Of a DNA stretch of 15,000 nucleotides, positions 1-6,199 are shown one piece after another. A program made the position numbers and the translations under genes. Location of the stretch: contig WPIO01000004.1 in NCBI GenBank assembly GCA_009760855.2, positions 1,115,001-1,130,000 on the forward strand, given 5' to 3'. A model generated the notes under the pieces. It made no database searches. It saw only the letters and a list, made by a program, of their open reading frames with translations, and had not been told where the DNA came from. This DNA comes from Cristatella mucedo (Eukaryota > Bryozoa > Phylactolaemata > Cristatellidae). Numbering within the stretch: position 1 is the first letter of the stretch; every line of letters starts with the position of its first letter.

Positions 1-167
1 CGCCTGGAGGCGCGCGCCAGCACGCGCCGCGAAAGTCGAGCGACATTTCCCTCGTCGCCGCGTGCGCCGCTCGAATCAGGCCGGTCACATGCGAAAAGGC
101 GGCGAGCGGACAGCGAGTCCATCTGCCTGCCCGGCTCTCGCTTCGCGCTCGCACGCGGGCGCCGCGC
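1..167 (-). other. 3' flank / 3' UTR of the SOCS gene
   Basis: GC-rich sequence downstream of the SOCS stop codon. There is no AATAAA or ATTAAA on the minus strand here, so the 3' UTR probably continues past the window edge. No second gene is visible. Confidence 0.5.
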
Positions 168-998
168 TCACACGCAGTTCGGGTAGGCGGCCAGGTAGGC
201 CTTGACGGACTGCGGCACGGGCAGGCTCGCGACCGGCGCGCCGCCGGCGCGCACCAGCTGACGGTTGATCTGAAGGCGAGAGAGGTGTCTGAGCGACGGC
301 AGCGCGAGAACGGCAGGCCGCGACAGCACCATGGGCATGCTGTTGCCCGTCTTGTCGACGAACGTCAGCTTCCTGGGGTACTGCTGCTGCTGCGCTGACG
401 GCGGCGGCGGCGGCGGCGCTGACGACGACGAGCGCGCGCCGCCGTGGCACGCGTAGTATTCGACCAGGTCGAGAGCGCACTCGAAGCGCATCAGCCTGTC
501 GGTCACGTGCTGCTCGGCGCAGTCGAACAGGAACTGGCCGCGGTCGCGCGCGATGCGCACGCTCATCACGCCGAGCGGCGTCTTGAGGCTGAGCGCGTAC
601 GCGTACCGCGCGTCGGAGCTGTCTCGCAGCAGGAACGCGCCCACGTCCATGCGCTGCAGCAGCGCCTTCGCCTCGTGGCGCGTGTAGCGAGGGTAGTACC
701 AGCTGCACTCGCTCAGCCGGTCCGCCGACGTCGCGCGCGCGCGCGCCGACGCGGCCGCGTCGGCTCCGCCGCCGCCGCCATCGGCCAGCAGGCCGCGGCA
801 GTGCCGGCAGCGCTGCGCGCCGGGCGAGCGGTCGTCGTCGTCGTCGGTGGGAGGCGGCGGCGGTGGCCGCCGCCGCATGCCGTGCGTCGTCGTCGTCACC
901 GCCGCCGCCGACGCTGCCGGCGCGGCACCCAAACGGCCGGCCGTCGGCGGCAGCCGACGGTCTTTTGACGCCCCCGCGACCGTCTCCTCCTCCGGCAT
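168..998 (-). CDS. SOCS: SOCS2/CISH-type suppressor of cytokine signalling (SH2 + SOCS box)
   Basis: Encodes 276 residues. Family role: a cytoplasmic adaptor whose SH2 domain binds phosphotyrosines on activated receptors or JAKs, while the SOCS box recruits Elongin B/C and Cullin-5 for ubiquitination, giving negative feedback on JAK/STAT signalling. Seen here: a low-complexity N-terminus (Pro run 45-50, Asp run 52-56, Gly run 74-78); an SH2 domain from about residue 99 (SWYYPRYTRHEAKALL) with FLLRDSS at 122-128, Arg125 being the phosphotyrosine-binding arginine; a Ser/Pro/Gln insert at about 186-207; and a C-terminal SOCS box at 234-276 with BC box SLRHLSRLQI and Cul5 box LPVP (259-262), ending YPNCV. 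The N-terminal kinase-inhibitory region of SOCS1/3 is not seen, and the end resembles SOCS2/CISH. Length is between SOCS2 (about 198 residues) and CISH (about 258). The BC-box Cys is Ser240. The start has a purine at -3, but the frame stays open upstream, so a longer N-terminus or upstream exon is possible. The visible coding part has no intron. Family is certain; paralogue is not. Confidence 0.93.
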   Translation of the reverse strand: MPEEETVAGASKDRRLPPTAGRLGAAPAASAAAVTTTTHGMRRRPPPPPPTDDDDDRSPGAQRCRHCRGLLADGGGGGADAAASARARATSADRLSECSWYYPRYTRHEAKALLQRMDVGAFLLRDSSDARYAYALSLKTPLGVMSVRIARDRGQFLFDCAEQHVTDRLMRFECALDLVEYYACHGGARSSSSAPPPPPPSAQQQQYPRKLTFVDKTGNSMPMVLSRPAVLALPSLRHLSRLQINRQLVRAGGAPVASLPVPQSVKAYLAAYPNCV

Positions 999-1308
999 GC
1001 TGCCGCTCCCGACGCCCCGTCCACAGCCGGGCAGCAGAGCCGCCCGGTCGGAGAGGCGGGCAGTTGCCGCCGCTTCAGCTGAGGACGCCTCTCGACGGGC
1101 AGTCGTTCGCGGCGGCGGCCGCAGCGCGGCGGCGGTCGGCGCCGGTGCGCGAGTCGGCCTAAGAAGCGAGCGACGGGCAGACGTTGTCGTGCGGCGGTCG
1201 GAGAGCGAGATATAGCCGCCGCATCGGCGGCGGCGCGAAGTGGCGGAGGCGCGCAGCCAAAGCAGTAGACTAATAGACTAGTACGCGACTACTAGTAGTA
1301 GACTGGTA
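999..1308 (-). promoter_or_regulatory. CpG-rich 5' flank of the SOCS gene, possible promoter
   Basis: A very CpG-rich stretch immediately upstream of the SOCS start, compatible with 5' UTR and promoter. The minus strand has a weak TATA-like stretch (CTATATCTC, about 1206-1214) roughly 210 bp from the start codon. At 1262-1313 a short imperfect repeat of TAGACTRGTACGCGAC occurs twice. Nothing here proves a transcription start, and the gene could instead have an upstream exon beyond this stretch. Confidence 0.3.
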
Positions 1309-1413
1309 CGCGACCGCGGCCAGTTCTTGTTCGACTGAAACGAGCAGCACGTGACCGACAGGCTGATGCGCTTCGAGTGCGCTCTCGACCTTGTCGAATA
1401 CTACGGACGCCAC
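1309..1413 (+). pseudogene. Inverted, broken copy of part of the SOCS SH2 coding sequence
   Basis: This plus-strand segment matches the minus-strand SOCS coding sequence at 444-548 (residues 151-185) over 105 bp without gaps. By hand I count 8 mismatches, about 92% identity. Codon 160 (TGC, Cys) has become a TGA stop at 1336-1338; Ala161 reads Asn, Ala183 reads Gly and Cys184 reads Arg. Similarity stops abruptly at both ends, and neither the pTyr-binding Arg125 region nor the SOCS box is present. It is therefore a fragment, not a gene. It lies about 310 bp upstream of the SOCS start in opposite orientation, which suggests a local inverted duplication rather than retroposition: no poly(A) or target duplication is seen. 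Confidence 0.9.
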
Positions 1414-1419
1414 GCAGTC

Positions 1420-1612
1420 GCAGAGCCAAAATAGAAGCTCATGTATAGGTGTATAACTATATCTCTACAGTGTATATAGTCATATAATGCAGCATATGCG
1501 TATATATGTCTGTATAACACACACACATACACGTACATGTATATATATATATATATACATACTGATCGGTATGAATATGTACGCGGTGGAGCTACTAATG
1601 AAAACAGATCCA
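1420..1612. repeat. AT-rich block with TA and CA microsatellites
   Basis: An abrupt change to AT-rich sequence, with repeated TATA/CATA motifs, an (AC)n run at about 1516-1527 and a (TA)n run at about 1539-1557. The minus strand can be read as a Tyr/Ile/Val-rich open frame, but that is only the translation of TA/CA repeats. Confidence 0.85.
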
Positions 1613-1649
1613 CCCCAGGATCCCTCTCGTCCGGACTACTTTATTAGAG

Positions 1650-2000
1650 AGGATGATAAGTGAGGTGATACTTGAGGTGTCGAGTGAAAGCTTTAGCTCT
1701 GCAGGTCCTAGACTGTGGAACTCGCGTCCACGATTCTTACGCAACGGCAGCCACTCTTCTGCTGCCGACTATGGCTCGTCCTTTTTAGTGGTCCTACGTT
1801 CCTACCGCCATGCTACTCATTACCTCGACTGCTGTCCTGACTCTGCTATGCTTCCCACTTTCTCTTTACTTCGCGAGATAGAGTCAGTCGGCTACCGAAA
1901 GCCGCTTAGGCTGTGAGTGCGCTATAAAAAATTCTCCTGCGTAACATTCACACAGTCTTTGTGGCCTTGTGGAGGTTACAGGCGGAGATACATTGCATCT
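1650..2000 (+). mobile_element. Non-LTR retrotransposon 3' end, copy 1 (longest)
   Basis: One frame contains SSAGPRLWNSRPRFLR, the typical C-terminal reverse transcriptase motif (xxPRLWNSLP) of CR1/L2/Jockey-like LINEs. It is followed by about 200 bp shared with copies at 8651-8935 and 9567-9857, including DSAMLPTFSLLRE. The shared segment ends near GGAGATACATTGCAT (about 1983-1997). An 11-bp deletion relative to the other copies lies next to GGCTACCG (near 1891), between short repeats of TACCGAA. The frame meets a stop at about 1914, and the last part looks like 3' UTR. The catalytic reverse transcriptase core is missing, so this is a 5'-truncated dead copy. The left boundary is uncertain. 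Confidence 0.72.
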
Positions 2001-2011
2001 TACTTCGTCAG

Positions 2012-2030
2012 GCGCTCCGCGGCGGAGCGC
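2012..2030. repeat. 19-bp GC palindrome
   Basis: GCGCTCCGC and GCGGAGCGC are perfect inverted repeats around one central base. A second 'AGCGCTGCGCCGCGG' element follows within 30 bp. Such short GC palindromes are common in sequence of this composition and no function is implied. Confidence 0.6.
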
Positions 2031-2498
2031 TGCAGGGAGGAGCGCTGCGCCGCGGTGACTCGGCCTCGGCGCGTCCCATCCTCAAGTCGCGCCGGCTAGT
2101 CATCGTACATTCGAGACAGCGAGCGGTAGCGTTCGCCTTCCTCGAAACACGAGCCATCGAGCTGAGCGACTAGGCCAGACGGACGGCCGACGACGGCCTT
2201 CCCTCCCCACCCCCCTGGGAATGAGGGTGGGTGGGGGGCAGGTGGAGAGGAGGAGCTGGCGCGCCGCCAGCTGCGCTCGAAGGGCGACGCAGCGTGCGAG
2301 TATCGAGAGAGTGGCCCGCCAGGCGGTTTGGCAATTAACGCTTCCGGCCCTGCCTGGCTGCCGCGTGACTAAGCGGGTGGAGGCCACGGCTTTGCCTCCG
2401 GGTGAGCTCGCCGTCTCCACTCCATCCGCCTTAGGGAAACGCCGCTCTACGAGTTCAACGGAGGCGCATTCCCTCAAACAGGAACGCAACCTAGCGCT
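2031..2498. other. No recognised gene; G-rich tract with quadruplex potential
   Basis: Open frames exist on both strands but match no family I know. The only distinct element is a C-rich run (about 2204-2217) facing a G-rich run, GGGTGGGTGGGGGG (2225-2238). The two could pair as a hairpin, or the G-rich strand could form a quadruplex. Confidence 0.5.
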
Positions 2499-2540
2499 GC
2501 GCAAGGAATGCAGCCCAGCGCAGGTGCTGCATTCCTGCGC
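2499..2540. repeat. Hairpin, 15-16 bp arms
   Basis: The left arm GCGCAAGGAATGCAGC (2499-2514) is complementary to the right arm GCTGCATTCCTGCGC (2526-2540) apart from one bulged A, with an 11-nt loop. It lies about 40 bp before the 25-bp tandem repeat. The role is unknown. Confidence 0.75.
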
Positions 2541-2581
2541 TCCCATTGAAGCACCACAGATGAAATAGTGATGACGTGCGG

Positions 2582-2656
2582 CCTCAGGAGGATCAGGGGG
2601 ATCAGGCCTCAGGAGGATCAGGAGAATCAGACCTCAGGAGGATCAGGGGGATCTCA
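2582..2656. repeat. 25-bp tandem repeat, three units
   Basis: Three adjacent units begin CCTCAGGAGGATCAGG at 2582, 2607 and 2632. They differ at a few bases and the last decays at its end. The period is not a multiple of three, so this is not a protein repeat. The open frame running through it to 2821 is probably incidental. Confidence 0.88.
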
Positions 2657-2894
2657 AGACAGCTGCGAGTTGCTCAAACATTCGGTGAAACTTGGCCTGT
2701 ACGGTGGTACTGCCCCCGGCCGCCTTCAAATCATGCTGCTTCTGTAACGCTCAATGGCACTGCGTATCGAATTCATGATATTATCACCTCACTATTAGAT
2801 AGTGTAGCTCGATTCGTCTGACTCAACTAATTTAGGCGTGCCTCAAATTAACCTCAAATCCTTTGAGATGCGGAGAGAGATACGATGAGAGAAA

Positions 2895-3682
2895 GAAAAA
2901 GATATATCCTTTCAGCTACATAACATTACTAAATTCGGGCTTGTTTAGATAAGGATACCACGTCTAAGTTGGTCCATGCATTCGTGACATCCTGTCTCGA
3001 CTTCTGCAACTCACTGCTTACTGGCCTATCACAACTCTGCAGCTAGGCTTGTCTGTCGTGAGCGTCGCAGTTGCCACATTACTCCACTTCTTGCCGACCT
3101 GCACTGGCTCCCCAGTCAAGCAACGGATCGACTTCAAGGTTTTGTCGCTCACTTTTAGGTCCCTTCATTCTATGGTTCCAGCCTATCTCTCAGATATACT
3201 ACTCCATCAGGCTAAGCATCATACCACCTGCTTTTCGGAATCCAACAGTCTACATATACCTCGTACAAACCTCAAATCTTTTGGAGACCATGCATTTAGT
3301 TCGTATGCTTCCAAAGCCTGGAACTCCCTCCCGACTTGCGTCAGAATATCACCTGACTTGACCACATTTAAAAGAACTTAAAAACACCTATTTAGGACAG
3401 CATTTAGTGGGTCCCTGTAATTCGTCCTTCACGTGCTTATGCGTGCTGACACTGTGCATGCTGCCACTAACCACACTTGCATGCTGACCCTGTGCATGTC
3501 ACCCCTAACCATGTTATTCATGCTGTTTATCAAGCATGACATTACTCACCATTCAATTGCATTTCCCTTTGCAGCAAATGTAAAGCGCCTAGAAAGACAT
3601 TGAGTTCTCTGAGGGCACTTTATCAAGTGCGTTATATATAGTGAGAGAGACATACACCGAGTTAGAGAGAGAAAGAGGGTAG

Positions 3683-3707
<25 letters not shown>
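2895..3707 (+). mobile_element. L2/CR1-type non-LTR retrotransposon remnant (RT C-terminus and 3' UTR)
   Basis: Segments in shifting frames match the end of the reverse transcriptase of L2-like LINEs: HAFVTSCLDFCNSLLTGL (about 2975-3030), NSAARLV and LLADLHWLP (about 3033-3114), then PVKQRIDFKVLSLTFRSLH and, after a further stretch, RTNLKSFGDHAFSSYASKAW (about 3112-3320). At least two frameshifts and a stop separate the pieces, and residues are missing between GL and NSAARL, so it is inactive. The 3' UTR contains a degenerate 38-bp duplication (about 3440-3515). It ends with TGTAAAGCGCCTAGAAAG (about 3579-3596) and GTGCGTTATATATAG (about 3628-3642), the usual style of L2 tails. The catalytic YADD region is absent, so the copy is 5'-truncated. 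Similar GA-rich motifs flank both sides (see findings). Confidence 0.88.
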
Positions 3708-3713
<6 letters not shown>

Positions 3714-3719
3714 AGATAC

Positions 3720-3776
<57 letters not shown>
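3640..3776. repeat. (GA)n microsatellite
   Basis: Impure GA sequence from 3640, becoming nearly perfect at 3691-3715 and 3722-3774, interrupted by TACGGT. It directly follows the LINE tail. The Arg/Glu and Ser/Leu repeats in the open frames here are only translations of the microsatellite. Confidence 0.97.
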
Positions 3777-3778
<2 letters not shown>

Positions 3779-3936
3779 CCCTCGTTGTGCTCACGTTTTT
3801 TATTGTGTCTCCCACAAAGAGGCGAACAGTATTCCGTTCGATGAATACAAAAAATATTGCGTGGCGCCCCATCTACATAACAATACTGTTACATCTTTCG
3901 TTATTCCTCCCTAATCTCGCTCTCTGCCTCTCACCG

Positions 3937-3939
<3 letters not shown>

Positions 3940-3972
<33 letters not shown>
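3940..3972. repeat. (CT)n microsatellite
   Basis: A perfect CT run of about 32 bp lying 165 bp beyond the GA tract and complementary to it. Confidence 0.95.
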
Positions 3973-3975
<3 letters not shown>

Positions 3976-4358
3976 CTCATCCAATTCGATGCTGTCGATT
4001 ACCGTCTGCCGACGTTCCTGAGCGCCACTAGGCCCAGCTGCTGGAGTGACGAAATAGAGAATCGATTGCGCCACAGAGAGCGGGCCGTATCGCGGCTTCG
4101 AGGAATCGCCACAGCGGGCCATATCGAGGCTGAGGAAGTGCAGTGCTTCCCACCGAGCGTTCCTTCTGACGGCGGTCGTAAATAACTAATTGCCTGTGCA
4201 AACGGCTTTCGACGAAATAGGGCCGAGAGCCAAAATAAAGCGTCGGCAGGTTCCGGTGCTCGACCTTTTCCTGTTGATCACTCAGGCTGGGACACTGGGG
4301 GGAGGGGCAGGTAAGGGTTAAGCCCTGGGTCGGGCAGCAAGCGGCAGGACCCAGGATA
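3973..4358. other. No recognised gene
   Basis: Mixed-composition DNA. It contains a near-repeat of GAGCGGGCCGTATCGCGGCT and CAGCGGGCCATATCGAGGCT (about 4078 and 4112), a 34-bp duplication with several changes. No exon, RNA gene or element could be identified. Confidence 0.5.
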
Positions 4359-4460
4359 GGGCAAGTAGAGGGACGGGGCAGGTAGAGGGATAGGGCAGGT
4401 TGAGTCGTAGCGAGTCATAAAAGGGGGCAGAAAGGGGGTTATAAAAGGGGGCAGAAAGGG
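4359..4460 (+). repeat. G-rich tandem repeats with two TATA-like boxes
   Basis: Units starting GGGCARGTAGAGGGA recur at 4359, 4376 and 4393 (17-bp period). A second repeat, ATAAAAGGGGGCAGAAAGGG, occurs perfectly at 4417-4436 and 4441-4460 (24-bp period). The second unit gives TTATAAAAGG (4439-4448), a good TATA-box match; the first gives CATAAAAGG. No start site or gene downstream could be shown. Confidence 0.8.
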
Positions 4461-4596
4461 ACCGTGGCTCCTTTCGGCCGCGACGGCTGCGCCCGAAGGG
4501 GCTTGCCGGGCGACACCTCGTACCACCTCGCGATTAATTCGCCGGTTCAAAGAACGCGTCGCAGTCTCGGCCCTTGGACCTAATCCCGATTAATCA

Positions 4597-4766
4597 TACG
4601 GATATGGGGCCTCTTTGATCGCGAACGTGGGAGCGCGCGCCTGCAATGCTTCATTCATGAAGCTGTCGCTCGAGCTATATATATAAGCCGGTAGCATTTG
4701 CTTTGAGCGCCCCATCCCTGCAGACGCACTCCCACGTTCGCGAACAAAAGAGGCCCAGTATCCGTA
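4597..4766. repeat. Long inverted-repeat (foldback) element
   Basis: The left arm at 4597-4645 and the right arm at 4719-4766 are inverted copies of about 48 bp. Both contain TACGGATA, GGGCCTCTTT and CGCGAACGTGGGAG, with a few mismatches and small indels. Sequence outside the arms is unrelated. The loop of about 73 bp holds a small hairpin (GCTTCA/TGAAGC, 4649-4664) and a TATA-like stretch. It could be a foldback or MITE-like element, or the template of a hairpin RNA. No target duplication was seen. Confidence 0.82.
4675..4687 (+). promoter_or_regulatory. TATA-like box in the foldback loop
   Basis: CTATATATATAAGCC is a good match to a TATA box and stands out in a GC-rich neighbourhood. Only GC-rich sequence without a recognised gene lies downstream. 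The call rests on the motif alone. Confidence 0.35.
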
Positions 4767-5187
4767 CGCTGCAGCAGCAGAAGGGCCGCCGCCGGGGCCG
4801 CAGCGGTGCCTCCTCCCACTTGCAGTCGCCTCTGAGGAAGTAATGGCCTGCAGCAGCCATGGCTCCTGTCCGTCTCTCGACCTGGACAGACCGACGATAA
4901 CCGCGCGAGATCGCGCCGGCGTCCGATCGCGCCCGCGAGGACGCCGGCGGAGCGACGAGCTGGGCGCACGCGGAAACTGCTTCCGCTTGCAAATGGAGGC
5001 AGCGCTCCCCCCACCCGCTCGGAGTGAGTTAGGACGCCGCCGCGCCGAGACGGGGGGGGCGGACGGGCGCGGACGGGCGCGGACGGAACGTGCGCTGTAG
5101 AGCCAGCAGCCGCAGCTGAGGCGGCGGCGGGCCAGCGGCGGCGGCGGCCGGATGCCGTAGGTCGCTGCGGCTCAGCCAGATGGCGCG
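4767..5187. other. GC-rich, no recognised gene; 10-bp tandem repeat at 5061-5086
   Basis: Overlapping open frames on both strands, rich in Arg, Ala and Pro, match no known family. A G8 run is followed by GGACGGGCGC repeated twice plus a partial third unit (5061-5086). CAG- and GGC-rich triplets occur at about 4770-4785 and 5118-5150. Confidence 0.5.
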
Positions 5188-5204
5188 CCGTTTCCAAGAA
5201 ACGG
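5188..5204. promoter_or_regulatory. STAT-type palindrome TTCCAAGAA
   Basis: CCGTTTC and GAAACGG form perfect 7-bp arms around CAA, giving TTC-N3-GAA, the canonical STAT core. STAT sites commonly drive SOCS genes in negative feedback. This one is about 4.2 kb upstream of the SOCS start, so assigning it to SOCS is inference. Confidence 0.4.
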
Positions 5205-6113
5205 CCCGATTGAAATTGACATTTCGCTCCTACCCGGTCGATCGCAAGGTCGCCGCGACGCAACGAGAGCGAGACGTCGGACCGCCGTCTCCGCATCGCG
5301 CGGCAGCGGCGGCGGTCCGACGACGGCGATCGTGCCGGCGGCCGCAGGTCGCTCGGCTACGGCTCCGCCGACCGCCGGTTCGGCTAGAGTTGCCGAGTCG
5401 CGTCACTCGTAAGTGGGTGGTCGTGTTGGCGGGGGGGGGGGGAGAACCGAACCGGCGGTCGCGGCAGCAGTCGCTGACGCAGCTGCAGCCTCCGGGTTCG
5501 GTAAGATGCCACGGCGCTCCAGCCACGCTAACTTAATAGCGACGCATCTGCGTCGGTGTAATTGTTAGAAAAACAGCGATTTCGATCGACGGCGGGACGG
5601 CAGCAGCCGCAGCAGCAGCCGCAGTTTGCTGTTTTCGTTTGCTGCGAGCGTTCATTCATTTGCGGCTAGCGGAGGCTGGGGCGAGACGCCTCGCTGGAGC
5701 GGCCGGTCCGAGCGGAATTAGAAGAAATCCGCCTCGGCGTCGGTCGAGGGAAATCGAGGCTCCGGCTGAAATTCGAGCTCCGGCCGGTGCGCGGAGCCGC
5801 TCGACGGCGGGCGCCTCCCGAGCGGCGCGGACCCGAGGACAGACCTCGCGATAGACGGCAACTTCGCTCGAACGCTGCAATTCGCGTTTTCGTCGGGCAT
5901 TAAAATTGCGCGAAAGCCCAAACGACGTAGCGGTTGCCAGCGGCGGACGATGGCTGCGATAGAATACCGCACCGTCTTCGGTTATCCTAACGGCTCCCAG
6001 CTGTCGTCGGAACGCTGACGGATCTGAGAGTCCGAAGCCAATGAAGCCCCGCCCGCTGCTGCGGCCAAAAGCTGCCGGCTGTGCGCATGCCCGGCGCAGC
6101 TACCCCCCCCCCC
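5205..6113. other. GC-rich, no recognised gene; G12 run
   Basis: CpG-rich sequence with a 12-base G run (5431-5442) and CAG-rich triplets at about 5599-5622. Open frames occur on both strands and overlap heavily, with no domain that I recognise. Confidence 0.5.
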
Positions 6114-6199
6114 GTCGGCCATACCCATTCCCGTCGGCCATTCCGAAGCCGCCCCGTCGGCCATTCCCATTCCCGTCGGCCATTCCGCAGCCATCCCCC
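6114..6199. repeat. 42-bp tandem repeat, two units
   Basis: Two nearly identical 42-bp units (6114-6155 and 6156-6197) each carry two copies of GTCGGCCATWCC, giving four in all. The period is a multiple of three, so the minus strand shows repeating frames (for example GMADGNGNGRRGG), but no protein family is recognisable. A C11 run lies just upstream (about 6103-6113). Confidence 0.9.

Noticed and set aside
444-968. 174-residue plus-strand frame opposite SOCS
   Set aside because: It is the antisense shadow of the SOCS coding sequence and has no domain of its own.
1654-2783. Shared inverted AGTGAGGTGATA (about 1660-1671 and 2772-2783)
   Set aside because: Only 12 bases with no extension; compatible with chance.
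3049-3381. Open frame of 110 residues as a stand-alone gene
   Set aside because: It is the degenerate end of a LINE reverse transcriptase; neighbouring pieces continue in other frames, so it is a dead element.
4541-4560. tRNA-like GGTTCAA motif
   Set aside because: No cloverleaf or A-box partner at the right distance.
4655-5296. 213-residue minus-strand open frame
   Set aside because: Its C-terminal part runs through the right arm and loop of the foldback element and the rest is low complexity; no domain was recognised.
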